Assembly: GCF_000315625.1 (NCBI RefSeq)
Contig: NW_005434656.1
Coordinates: 293,741 to 357,740, forward strand
Source of the DNA: Guillardia theta CCMP2712
Taxonomy: Eukaryota; Cryptophyceae; Pyrenomonadales; Geminigeraceae
Direction: 5' to 3'
Length of the DNA: 64,000 nucleotides
The notes below the pieces were generated by a model. It saw only the letters and a list, made by a program, of their open reading frames with translations. It did no database searches and was not told the DNA's origin. Of this stretch, positions 1-11,232 are shown in pieces; positions within the stretch are counted from its first letter, which is position 1, and each line of letters opens with the position of its first letter. A program made the translations under genes and the position numbers.

Positions 1-2429
1 CTTGCTCAGTCAATAGATTCTTGCCATACGACTGTCAGTGCTCTCCGGACTGCAAGGAAGTGGTTTATTCTGAGCTGAATGCTACTCTCAGGAATCAGAT
101 CGAGGTGTTCGAAAACACGTCGTACAACTGCGAGACTCTGTGGGAAGGCTTCTGGATCGTTCCGTCGAGGTATCCTGACTTGTTCGTCAAGGCTCTCAAG
201 GGGTTGGGAGCACACGAGGGGTTTTACTTCACCGGGCAGCAGTGGGTCGACTCGTCATCGCGACACTGGTGTCACGTCTGGAACTACAGCACCTTTGTGA
301 ATCACTTCCTGATCGAGTTCGAAGGAGCTCAATTCAGCTGCTCCAACGACGTCATTCTCCCCGTCCTCAAGCAGGCGTTTCAAGCCGAGTCTGTGGAACA
401 GATCGAATGTAACTTGACCATCGTCTACAACGTCAGCAACGTCTTGCCGGGGCTCAGACCTGAATACCTGGACAGCCTGTTTGAGGGGATCTCTGAGATC
501 CTGCGCTGTACGCGACCGCAGCTGAGAAACATCACCTTGAGTCAAGAGGTCATCGCTACGAGCCCCAACTCCGGGACCAAACAATTCCATACGCTCTGCA
601 AGGATGCCGCTAGATCTATCTGCATGCGATGCAACAACAACAGCTGGTTCAACTCGACCAACGGCGTCTGCATGCCTTGTTCGTGCCCTGCTGGACAGTA
701 CTTAGCCCGACCATGTAAAGGACAAGACAATGGCTGTTCTCCCTGCGACCTCGGGGTGATCTGACCTGATTCATTGCAATCTTGTATTGACGATGTGAAA
801 TAGACTTACTCTTCCAGCATGGTTGGAGCATGCACCAAATGTCCTCCTGGAAAGTGAGTAGAGTTTCAAGGTCATCTCAATGTTAGCTGACGAGCATGAT
901 CAGGTACACCGACAGGCTGGAGTCTAAGGGTTGTGACGATTGCGCCGCTGGATATTCGTCAGCCCCGGGAGCATCTTTCTGCATCCAGTGCGCCATCGGG
1001 TTCTACACGGATGAACCTGGTCAGCTCTGCCGCCCCTGTGAGGCTGGATACTTTTCGATGCCTGGCGACTCGACGTGCACGGGATGTCCTGCAGGAACGG
1101 CAAAGTCAGTGACGGGGAACGGCATGTGCTCGCCCTGCCGTGCGGGCACATGGTCGCAAGCGAACGCGAGCCACTGCAAAGCTTGTTCTGTCGGCACCTT
1201 CTCAACGTACGGAGCATCAATCTGCCAGATGTGTTCTAACGGGAAGTACACCAACGTCACAGGTATGGCAACTCGTGTTGTGTCCTTGATTGAAGAATCT
1301 TGAGCAGGAACGAGCGTCTGTTACGACTGTCTGGCGGGGTTCGATTCCGATGAGAGCAGAGTGTCCTGCCAGGACTGTCCGGCGGGAAGCTATAGTATGT
1401 CTGGACATGCATGTGAGCTGTGCGAGCTGGGCAAATACTCGAATGCCAGTGGAATGACGACTTGCATGTAAGCAGCATCTTTGCTAACCCTTCTTTTCTC
1501 ACTTGCCGTGCAGGGCATGCGATGCTGGAAGGACTTCGTTCACCTTGGGCTCGATCAATTGCTCGGATTGTCCGCAGGGAACATTCAGGAGTGACCTAGG
1601 CAGCAAATACTGCAGTCCTTGTCCCCCGGGGACCTCAGGGTTGGAGCTCGGTGCCAGCCAGTGCCCAGCTTGTCCCGCTGGAACTTTTTCACCTGGCAAC
1701 ACGTTCGAGTGCGCTGGATGCCCGGCCGGAACTTTTTCTACGCAGAATTCCTCCGTCTGTTCCTTTTGCCCGCTGGGGAAGTTTTCAGACCAGGTGAACA
1801 GGACCTCCTCCTCTGACTGCTCGCCTTGCGAGGCGGGAACATCGTCGGACTCCCTTTTTCAGTCATGTGTCAACTGCCCAGCAGGAGAGTACTCCTCTGC
1901 TCAGACAGAGTTTGTCTGCACTGCTTGCCCGGCGGGAAAGGTCTCCCTGTTCCCCGGCACACAGTCGGCGCAAGGCTGCGTCCCCTGTAACGCGAGCACA
2001 TACGCGGTTGCTGGCAGCTCGACCTGCACAGCATGCCCCGACGGCACGTTCTCTGCCCAAGGCGCCGGCAGTTGCGGAGCATGCTTCGGTGCGGCCAACG
2101 CGGAGTACATTAGCCCCGGGCTGACCTGCAACTGGCAATGCCCAGCTAACTATTTCCTCTGGAAGAGAGATGCATCATTCATGGAGTGTCTGCGGTGTCC
2201 TCAAGGTTCCTCGTCAACAGCTGGGCAGCAACAGGACTGCGTGTGTGCTGACGGACTTGTGTTCAGACGGTATCTTGCTGTGGATCCTTTCTTTCTTGTT
2301 GCCACACTCTCGCCGCAGGACGTGGAGTGTGTGAACGTCTCAGCGACAGCGCCGACCGACTGCTGCAAGAACAACGTATCGCAGTGCTGGACGCCATTCG
2401 GAGAGGAGGCCTACCTTCCTCAGTGCTGA
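1..2429 (+). CDS. Cysteine-rich GCC2/GCC3 (ephrin-receptor-like) surface protein, 3' part of gene
   Basis: The reading frame is already open at the left edge and no ATG is visible, so the 5' end lies outside the window. The first exon runs to about 750 and encodes a non-repetitive domain with several N-glycosylation sequons (for example NITL, NCTI-like). After about 750 the protein becomes a chain of Cys-rich modules with the recurring pattern C-xx-C-P-A-G-T/Y-F/Y-S, typical of GCC2/GCC3 repeats of extracellular proteins. The chain is split by short introns: about 750-817, 857-902, 1263-1308, 1468-1514 and 2270-2320. The frame stays cysteine-rich on both sides of each, which supports them. 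It ends in a Cys-rich tail (CCKNN, CWTPF) at the TGA at 2427-2429, with no TM segment seen. Family and extracellular location are firm; function is unknown. It is the same module family as the inverted gene pair at 27-51 kb. Confidence 0.75.
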
Positions 2430-4575
2430 TGCGCACGAGGGTTTTTTATTCATTTGTACTATTCGATGTTTTATGTGCAGTAGAGTACAGCAAGACTGTG
2501 AGGTCAAGGGCAAGCGTTGAAGGAACTTGTTGCTCATCGAAATTAAGTCATTTCTCAGTGATTTTTTGGTACCTTCATGCATGTCTTCTCACCCAAACAT
2601 GGTCCCACCTATCCTCGCCAAAAGCAGAATACAAAAGTTTCATATGTGAGACTAAGATTTGGTTTCCCTGGCTTTCGCACGGCAAAATCTTGACGACAAG
2701 GTGAGCATTAGCACTGGTCGGCTGAATCGCTCTCTACTCCTCTTCTCACTAAACCTTCTATCATTCTCTCACAGCCTCTGCATGATAGTCAAGTTTAGTC
2801 GCAAATCATCTTCGTCAAGGCATTGTGACACACTTTTCAATCCTGCAGTATTAAGTCCATGACATTCGTACCATTGAGCCATGTCAGTGAGTCTCAGCAT
2901 TCTTGACGGGAGGTATAGAACCGGCTGCAGCAGTACCAGTGACTCTGACTCCGTGAGTTGGGATCATATGTTGATCGGATGGTGGGCCCCGGGCAGCGAC
3001 GAACCGTGCCTAGTATGCTGATAGGACATACTGCAACTTCACCCCCATCACCGCCATAAAAGTTATTCTCATGTCCTGTCGAAGTTCAGCCGTAGGCTCC
3101 TTCTCATGATGGCAAGGGCAGATGAGTCAGTACTGCTGCGACTCCTCCTGGAGTCGAGCCCCCCGCCCCCCCCCCCCTTCCCCTCCCCTCCGCGTCCTGA
3201 GCTGAGCCTCGGAGCCTGGCGGGCCAGGTCGTTCAGCAGAGCCGACCATGATGAAGGAAAGGTCGCATTCCTTGACAGCCTTTCAAAGGAAAAAAAGAGT
3301 CAAAAGGGAAAAAAAGTCACCAGGTCCATTTTTCCTCGAAGATACTCCCCAATCTCGTTCACTACCCCACCCTCACCTGCTAACTCTCTCCACACGTTCG
3401 GGAAATACTCTAAACGTACCCCTACTTTTCACCGTTGATTACCCCCATCCTGCCCAATGTTCTTTGACCTGCCTGCCCCCTCATGGTCGATACCACCCAC
3501 CCCACCCACATCGAAACCCAAAACTGACAGCTGCACAAGTCAAACGAAGGGGGTGGCCTTTCTTAATACTCCCCAAATGGGTGGGTAGTCATCAATCCCA
3601 ACCACCACACCACCGACAATCTTTCATATTCAAGTACCGGTACATGCCCAACATCCACCCACCCACCCCATGATTCGTTCCCTTCTCCCCCAGATGCTTT
3701 CCCCGTGGATGACCACAACCACCCTACCCTACTCAAACATTCTCGAACAACATTGTTAGAACTTACTCACCCGTGCTTCACATACAGCTTTCGGTATCAA
3801 AATATAGGTAGGGTAATATACCCTACCCTTCATTTCCCTTCCCCTTTTATCGGAATCCTTCCCCATGTTCCCCTAAATTATACCACGGGTACAACCCTAG
3901 ATTACGACACACTTCGGACCCTCTCTGTCCCCACCACCCTACCCCTAACAAGCCTGCGATGCCTTTCTCAAGTCCTCAAGGCCATGTATCCTGTTTTTTC
4001 ATATACTTTCATTTAGGAAATATCAAGACCTTGGTACCACCCCCAATCCTTTACCCCCAGTGACTCGTGGGCACCCCTCCCTGTTAATACACTCCTGTTT
4101 CACCTCATCCTAGGGGTCCCATCCGTACCCCCACCCCTTTCTTCCCCTGAAGTTTTCCCCTGATCCCCCTCGTGTCTGGGTGGACCTGCGTATCACAATA
4201 CCCTACCCACCCTTTCCCCTTGATTTACCCCCATTTTCGTACTTTTGGTAATACAGGGGTACCCCCCCCCCTATCCCCATCCCCCCTCACTTCCTGCACA
4301 CCTAACCCGTTAAAAAATTTGAATTTCATAGAGAAAATTTGATCTTGTCATTACAGAATTTTGAACCGTACGCCTCAGATTTGTGTGTCCAGATCTTTCT
4401 AGGGGCGCCAGTACCCACCCTGTTTGATCCTCAGATTGCAAGTTGATATAGGGGGTCAGGGGTAATGCCTCCCCTCCCTTTCTCCCCTACTCACTTTCAG
4501 ACGCCTCCCCGACTGCTACGAATAGGCGAAGCGACGATGACGTCAGGCTTCATGTAGCTCTGCTCCAGACTGCGC
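2430..4575. other. Non-coding C-rich intergenic region
   Basis: No convincing coding frame. From about 3160 to 4500 the plus strand is strongly C-rich, with homopolymeric C runs (3169-3178, 4264-4272) and many CCCTACC/ACCCC strings. The open frames here translate to low-complexity Pro/Ser/His sequence and look accidental. The C-rich strand could form unusual secondary structure, but that is inference. Confidence 0.6.
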
Positions 4576-4782
4576 CTACTGGTCCGCTTGCACCATCGAA
4601 GTTCGGAGCCCAGGCTCTGGATTGATTGGGCTGGTTTGTTGGCTTCTTGTCCCACGCGTTTTCGAAAAACGTATTACAAGGGGATCGACTTTGCACATAC
4701 CCGGAAGTACCCCTGGAAACCGGATTGCATCAACTTGGTTCGTCATAGACAGGTCATCAGAGCCTGTTCCTGCTGAACGCGT

Positions 4783-6662
4783 ATGGTTGTCGTTTCTCCA
4801 CCAGCTTTGTTTGGTCATCCGATGCAGGATAAATCGTTTTCGGACGAACTGTTTCTGGATGGAGACGACAAGACTAGCTCTTTGCTGCATTCTCTCCATG
4901 AGAGAACCGCTGGGGTGAAACCCTCGCTGATTTCATCTGTGAATGAAATCCCGGTTGTGAAGCCTTCCCTGGCGGAATTCCTTGACCTGCCGAAATTCAT
5001 GGCGTCGATTGCTTCCTTGGGAAGTTTCTATGGAGCTGTAAAGATTCTGCCCCCCGAAGGATGGAAGAGCAGGAGGTCGTATGAACATGTGGACTTCCTG
5101 ATCCGCTGCACTGGGTCTCAGTACTCGAGGGATGTGGGCCTTAACGGCCTCTACGACCTTCACGCGGAAGAGTCGGGGGCGATGCACCTGTCAGACCTGA
5201 AGCAGCTCCTCACGGAAAGTCAATCTGTGGATGCCGAGCACTGGAAAGACAACGTGAGAAGGGCCGAGCTGGACTTCTGGAGAGACCTCGGCGTGGAGAC
5301 TAACGTCATCTATGCGGCGAGCTGCTCGCAGAGCACTCTTTTCGAGCCGATTGCTGGTGCATGGAACCTGGCTCAAATGCAGCACAAGCGCGCCTCGACA
5401 AACAGTTGGCAGCTCAGTTGCCAGGGCATCACTGGACTTTCAATGAACATGGCGTCCACGGTAAGCCTCCCTCTCTCTCTCTCGACTCTGATGTACCCTC
5501 CATCCAGGCAAGGGGTTGGAGCGTGGTGGATGAGAACGTGTGCAGCGTTTCCTACGTTCATTTTGGAGCTCCACGTTCAGTGTATGTCGTTCCTGCATCC
5601 TACCGGCAGAAGCTCGAGGAGGTTGCTTGCACGCTCAGGTTGCCTCCGGTGCCAGTCGCCCGATGTCCTGACTCAACTCCACAGAGGCACTCCAAGCGCG
5701 GAAGCAAGCCAAGGCTCCATCCTGTCAAAGTTCGCCATGCTGATGGATCCAGCTGTGAGTCGCGCGTGAAGTCCTTGATGACCTTGTGATCCTCTCTCAG
5801 GTGCTGCGCAAGCATGAGATCCCTCTTCACAAGACCACTCAGAACGCTGGGGAGATCACTCTCCATTGGCCGGGCTCTTGCTTCAGCAGCTTTTCTCACG
5901 GGGTCAACTGCTGTGAGGTCAGGCTGCCTTCTCCTCTTTGCTCCTCATTTGACGTTGTGCAACCCAGTCAGCAGAGTCGCCAACCTTTCTCAAGTTCAAG
6001 GCGTTGGGGGAGGCAGGCAAGGCTGGGGAACCGGGCAACGCGGTAGCAAGAAAGCCCAAGGACATCTTCGAGCAACTGTACGCGGACTCGGACGAATACG
6101 AAGACTCTTCGCAGGTTTCAGACTCTGCCGCCGATGATACGAGTGTGCACACTATGTCCAGCAATGGAAGGATGGTGCAGCTGGGAATCCGTCGACGGAG
6201 AAAGCGAAAACTCGAGTTTGACGAGGCTGGAATGGTTTGCGGGCGAAGTGAGGTGCGGGAGATGAAGAACAAGAATTGTCACTTCTGCGAGCATGCACCC
6301 AAGAGATGTTCCATCTTCACGTGTTCGAGTGCCAACTGTGACCAGGTGAAGGAGGCTGAGCCGTTCTTCTGTCTGTTTGCTCACAGCTTGACAGAAATTC
6401 TGTGACAAGTGCTGCAATATTCATTTGGAGAAACCGACGAACTTCAAGACTCAGGAGGAGGCGGAGGCTGCGGAGTGGAAATGTCCTCTCTGTCTCAAGT
6501 GATCTTTGCGTTGCTATGCCCTCCAGCATCTAACTCTGTGTCAGGTTGTGTTGCTGCACGATGCCCGTTTGCAGACGTGAGCATCTGCACTGCAAACGTT
6601 ATCGTCGCCGAATCAAGAATTCACTTAGAATGGGCCTGTTCCTGTCTTCGTCGCACTTCTAA
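4783..6662 (+). CDS. KDM4/JMJD2-like JmjN-JmjC protein with R1-type zinc finger; iron ligands lost (pseudo-demethylase)
   Basis: Seven exons: 4783-5460, 5508-5638, 5685-5754, 5801-5917, 5968-6345, 6395-6498 and 6545-6662. They add up to 532 in-frame codons with introns of 46-50 nt. Residues about 55-96 are a JmjN domain (PVVKPSLAEF through ILPPEGWK). Residues about 180-350 are a KDM4-type JmjC domain with landmarks WNLAQM, YVHFGAPRSVY, TTQNAGE and SHGVNCCE. The C-terminus carries a cysteine cluster (CHFCEHAPKRC, CDKCCNIH, WKCPLC) like the zf-4CXXC_R1 finger. KDM4 enzymes are Fe(II)/2-oxoglutarate histone lysine demethylases in the nucleus. Here the His and Glu of the HxE motif read Ser (5520) and Val (5526), and the distal His reads Phe (5882). 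The 2OG-contact Asn and Lys positions read Ser (5550) and Arg. The domain is therefore probably not catalytic and may act as a chromatin reader or scaffold. The start is the first in-frame ATG. Confidence 0.85.
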
Positions 6663-7370
6663 CAATCGTTAACAGAAAGCTCCATCTTAGATGCTTCGCT
6701 TTCTATCGTAAATAGTAACTTCACAATGTCAATTTTTATGTGAATGGTGTAGAAGCCGCTTATCGTGTTGTCTATCTAGTTAAATGAAATCGATGAGACT
6801 CAACAACCCTACCTCTTCGTTGCACATTGAATCCATGTCGAATGTCGAACTCAGAACAAGTACCTTGCTTCTCCAGCTCGGAAATCTGCATCGAACATGT
6901 CAGTCAACTCCCTCGAATGCACTTAGTTTGCCTGTAGATAGTCTTTCTGTCTGTTTCAAGGTCTGCTTATGCTCGACTTCAGCAGATGGCTCAGACTGTT
7001 CACACGCTTGTCAGGCTTGTCGGATTCACAGCTGAAGTTGTCGCACCCTCCTGAGGTCTTGGATCCTGTCACGTGCCCCCCTCCAAACTGACGACGAGGG
7101 CCCTGAGGAAGATCTCGTTTGCTCAGCATGTCCAAGAGCTGAAGGAGGATCAGACGTTTGTGTGTGTGAGAGAGAGAGGGAGGGAGAGAGGGAGGGAGGG
7201 AGAGGGAGGGAGGGAGAGGGAGGGAGGGAGAGGGAGGGAGGGAGGGAGAGGGAGGGAGGGAGGGAGAGGGAGGGAGGGAGGGAGAGTGAGTGAGTGAGGG
7301 AGGGAGGGAGGGAGACAGTTGAAAGCATTACTTGTGTCAGTCCTCAGGTCTTGACGCTCATTCAGGTACT
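6663..7370. other. Intergenic region without recognised gene
   Basis: No convincing coding frame after the stop at 6660-6662. Short frames at 6784-7035 have no recognisable motif. The region contains the GGGA microsatellite listed separately. Confidence 0.5.
7159..7316. repeat. GGGA-rich microsatellite
   Basis: About 150 bp of near-pure GGGA/GAGG repeats preceded by GT and GA dinucleotide runs. It reads without stops as Arg/Glu/Gly on one strand and Pro/Ser/Leu on the other, so the open frames over it are artefacts. Confidence 0.9.
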
Positions 7371-7379
7371 CTATCGATA

Positions 7380-8683
7380 AATGGTGTCACATCCAAGAAA
7401 TGGACATCTCCTGTGCGAGACTGACCGACAAGTCTTGACATGAATGAGAGGTCGTTCTGCCTGATTGCTTCTTGTTCCGCTTTGAACACCGATGCGCTGT
7501 GCTGTCGCCACAGAGCTTTCGAAAGCAATCTTCAGGTGACCTGTCACACTCGAACAAGGCATGCCTTCCTCAGCGGCACGAAGTTGATTCAGCTCTGATC
7601 TTGTGACTTCAATCTCATATTCTTTGCTCCTTCTTGACTCCTCCGTCGTAAGTTCGATTGAAGAATCTCGCAGCTCAAACCTGTCAAATATCCAACAGGT
7701 CAGGTGACAGGGCACAACAAGTTCTCAACTTTTACAGAATAGACATGATACGGCTGACGGCCTGACTTCGAAGCTGAAAGGTTTGCAGCGACCTGCAAAC
7801 ATGGCACTGAGCATTACAAGTACAGTGTAAGTTGAAAACTCACTCAGCATCCCGCATTGATGTTTGCTGCAAATGTTCCTCACACTCTCTGGTCATTTTC
7901 TACGAGGACACCTCAGTTGCAACAGGGAGAAGGAAGTCAGACACCTTGTAAACTTGCATGAATTCCTGCCCGACAGCTCCATCGCTCACTTTCTTGATGG
8001 CTGACATCCGATCAGTGAGATAGCACAACACTTTGACTTTCATCACAGTCGCTGCACAGCTGATGAAAACCCTGTCACATGATGTCACCGCCGAGGTAGC
8101 AGTCCTTCCTGCCAACTCCTCACCGCATGGTCCGAGCCGTCAGAAGGAAACTCAAGTCTTCGTCGGAAGCCTTTCTTCGACCTCGCGCGTTCCTCTGGGG
8201 CCTCCTCGTCGTTCTCGTCACGGTTCGAACTCGATTGCGACTGCCTTGGAGACTTCAGAAAATTCTCCACAACGTCTTGAGATCTGGAAGGCGGCAACCA
8301 TGAGCGATGGGTCCTGCCTTCCGCTCCCACAGCTCATACCTATTTGCATCATCGAGAGATTTGCTCGAGGTGCTCAGCACGGTGGTGTTGACCCCATTGA
8401 ACACAAACCGAGCAAACTTGACTTTGGTGACATCGTCGGTCTAGAAACCAGGACAGCAAAAGAATCAAAGGAGTTGAATGAAAATGTTCGACAGACTTAC
8501 CTTTCCCTCGACGCTCATGTCATTTCTTGGACTGTTGTGAGGAAACGACTCACGTGCTATCAACAAAACATTACAGGTGTACAACAGCACACACTCCAAT
8601 ATCAGTTCGAACTTGAACGGCCATACCAGGGGGTTGCGTTGAACTTGAGAGGTGCGATTCTTGATCCATCTTGGCTCCATGAC
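7380..8683 (-). CDS. Probable multi-exon gene of unknown function
   Basis: Minus-strand sequence looks protein-like in blocks joined by plausible splice sites. The first block starts at an ATG near 8680 (MEPRWIKNRTSQ) and ends at MSVEGK, followed by a GTAAGT donor near 8503. An acceptor near 8441 resumes in a frame reading TDDVTKVKFARFVFNG. A charged Ser/Arg/Glu segment follows (about 8085-8290), then VFISCAATVMKVKVLCYL (about 7930-8070), then a charged segment with YEIEVTRSELNQLRAAEEG (about 7560-7680). No family was recognised. Exon order and the 3' end are uncertain, and some segments may not belong together. Confidence 0.35.
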
Positions 8684-8769
8684 CGTGCATCATGATCAGT
8701 GTTCTGAGGGAAATTTCTCTTCTTAGTTCACTTCACTTCATCCCATCCATTCGCAGAATCAAGCCTCGG

Positions 8770-9430
8770 AGGCGAGCGGCTCAAACTTCGAATCCGACCA
8801 GTCTCTAGGTTTTTACCCGTGCCACTGTTCGAGCCACTGCGGCGACGCGCCCGTCACCGGGCGTCACAGCAGTTGCAGCACTATGAGACTGACTCAGTGA
8901 GCTTGAAGAGGCTCCGAAGCCTTGGAGGCTGAGCCAGTGGTCTCCGATACCAGCCGCTGGTGCTTCGCTTCCCTCCTTGTGCCGCAGTGCCAGTACTGAG
9001 GCTGCCTCCCCAGGCTTTATATTGCTACCAGCGCGATTGTCCTACGGTACTGACAGTGATGTTTAACTTAACTTTGACTAAAGAAGCTACTCAGTGACTA
9101 GCAGCGGGTTTCAAGTTTGACCGCCGCCGGGCCGAGTCTGTCAACTTCCGAACTTCCGCCCCTGGGGCCGCTGCCATGATTTTAAAAGTCCGATCATAGC
9201 CTAGTGACTCAGAAGCGGCAGCTCAGTCAGGCTCGCCGAGGCTCCGGGCCCGGGGCGCCCGCCGCGCCGGGTCCGGGTGACTCTCGACCGCGGTACCGTA
9301 CCGTCCGGACGGTCTACCGTACGGCGACCCGGTCCGACGGTCACCGGCAAGTCGGACTCCCGAGCCAAAGGCCGGGCCGCCGCGACACTGATGTCAAGTC
9401 ACCGTAGACGGTAGGCTTGAAATCCGACTC
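8770..9430. repeat. GC-rich palindrome-laden patch (dispersed repeat candidate)
   Basis: Strongly GC-rich stretch with short self-complementary words (for example GTCCGGAC, TACCGTACGG) and interspersed GACTCAGTGACT-like and AACTTAACTT-like strings. The same vocabulary occurs at 22260-22620 and 60640-60960. No gene is seen in it. Confidence 0.4.
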
Positions 9431-10047
9431 TAGTGATCGACGGCAGTATCCGACATCAGAAACTTGATCATACGAGTCAGCCAGGCATTGGACGGACTGT
9501 ACGCCATCTTCACAAAATCTCACTGAATGGATCTATTTTCAGCCTGACAACAGCCAAACATGGACGCTTCAACCTTATAGTGATGATCTCATTGTCTTGC
9601 AGGACTAGTATTGTGCCAGGAATGTAGGTTATCTTGGATCGACACAAGGCAATTTGACCCCGGCCCGGTGAGTCTGTTCTCTCTGTTGAACCATATCAAG
9701 TTTATTTCACCATGTTTGGCTGCCATCGCCAAAAAACTTTCAATACGTCACATCACTGCCTTTTGCGTGAGATGCGTGCTTACAAACAATTCATTGTTGA
9801 CGTCTGCAGCCTGCAAACTTCGGGCTTTAAGTGTCATTAAGGGCTCTAAAATACAAGGCCTAAACTTCTACTATGATACAAATGAGACGGCAAGGAATAA
9901 TTCTGTTGCGTATTATTGTGCCCTTTACCTGTATTTGATTCATCATCAACGCCCAACCGATCCGCCAGGTTTCAAGACAGCTCGATAGGGAATGGTAGGT
10001 AGTCATGTAAAACCATCGTGCTGCATTTTTCGCCTCGAATTCAATCT
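9431..10047. other. Intergenic region without recognised gene
   Basis: No protein-like frame with a recognisable motif. The open frame at 9611-9988 has unremarkable composition and no start context or splice neighbours that argue for a gene. Confidence 0.45.
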
Positions 10048-10274
10048 GCGCTCATCTCCATCATGTGGCCGCGCTCATCTCCATCATGTGACCGCGCTCA
10101 TCTCCATCATGTGGCCGCGCTCATCTCCATCATGTGGCCGCGCTCATCTCCATCATGTGGCCGCGCTCATCTCCATCATGTGGCCGCGCTCATCTCCATC
10201 ATGTGGCCGCGCTCATCTCCATCATGTGGCCGCGCTCATCTCCATCATGTGGCCGCGCTCATCTGTATCATCGG
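10048..10274 (+). repeat. 23-bp tandem repeat, about 10 copies
   Basis: Nine nearly perfect copies and a tenth partial copy of a 23-bp unit (GCGCTCATCTCCATCATGTG plus GCC). Because 23 is not a multiple of 3 and the unit has no stop in the forward frames, all three forward frames are open across it. This explains several apparent small ORFs. Confidence 0.95.
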
Positions 10275-10577
10275 AGGGATCGCTCTCTGAGGCCGGCCTG
10301 CTCAACAATAATAAATGTACCAGATATTAACCTAAATCAGGGCTGAGATGTCATGTTCCCTTATATCGCAACGTTTGGGATTGTTGCCAGTCAACCTCTG
10401 ACCCTAACTCCTGCAAGATAGAGCGGTTCGTATTGTTGCGTAGTTGCTAGAAACTTTTTCTCCTCTGCCAAATATCTGCTGACCAACCGTTGGTAAAGCT
10501 TCAACTTTTCGCATTGTTGCTAGCACGGTGTTGACTCCTTTGCACCTAGAATCCTCTCAAATAATCGATTCATCGCG

Positions 10578-10953
10578 TCGTTTCGGATTGTTGCCCCTCC
10601 TCCCTCGACTTCTTAGCTCCTAGTGTAAGGGTTGAAACCGGCTATAGGTTAACGTAGATTGGTCCGTCATGTTCACATGCTTGCATCGTTTCGGATTGTT
10701 GCCCCTCCTCCCTCGACTTCTTAGCTCCTAGTGTAAGGGTTGAATCTGATGCAGATAAACGTAGATTGGTCCGTCATGTTCACATGCTTGCATCGTTTCG
10801 GATTGTTGCCCCCTCCCCCTCGACTTCTTAGCTCCTAGTGTAAGGGTTGAAACCGGCTATAGGTTAACGTAGATTGGTCCGTCATGTTCACATGCTTGCA
10901 TCGTTTCGGATTGTTGCCCCTCCTCCCTCGACTTCTTAGCTCCTAGTGTAAGG
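10578..10953 (+). repeat. 107/108-bp tandem repeat, about 3.5 copies
   Basis: Units start at 10578, 10686, 10793 and 10901 with the word TCGTTTCGGATTGTTGCCCC. Each carries a CTCCTAGTGTAAGG core and ends in TTGGTCCGTCATGTTCACAT. The fourth copy is cut short right after CCTAGTGTAAGG (10942-10953). Degenerate relatives of the ATTGTTGC word lie upstream at 10375-10520. A single further copy of the core and right part of the unit lies at 22168-22230, beyond the virus-like block. Confidence 0.9.
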
Positions 10954-11232
10954 CACGGGGGAGGAACTCCCAATAAAAGGGTCTAGTACCGGTATTTTTA
11001 TGATATTTTGGGGGTACCTTTTCAGGAGGGGGTGGGTGAGTTTGCAGGAAATCGCAATGGCAGCAAGGCGGCGACCAGGTTTAAGGATGATTTACTCAGC
11101 CTGTGCAATGATGACAATCGTGAAACCACCATAGCCTTTCAGGAAATTGTAAAATCTATATCATGGTATCAATCATTTGAATTGCATCGTAGCAGTGTTT
11201 AATATTTTCCACAATACGTATCTCTCTTTTTT

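Noticed and set aside
3106-4016. Pro/Thr/His-rich open frames in the C-rich tract
   Set aside because: Low complexity, no conserved motif and no plausible splice context. They are explained by base composition.
3600-4300. Possible telomere-like or internal telomeric repeat (CCCTACCC strings)
   Set aside because: The strings are irregular and not a fixed tandem unit, so a telomeric origin cannot be supported.
7026-7328. Pro/Ser/Leu-rich and Arg/Glu/Gly-rich frames
   Set aside because: They are translations of the GGGA microsatellite.
10048-10290. Repeated-peptide genes with a 23-residue period in three frames
   Set aside because: A 23-bp repeat without stops opens all forward frames equally. 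Nothing else supports coding.
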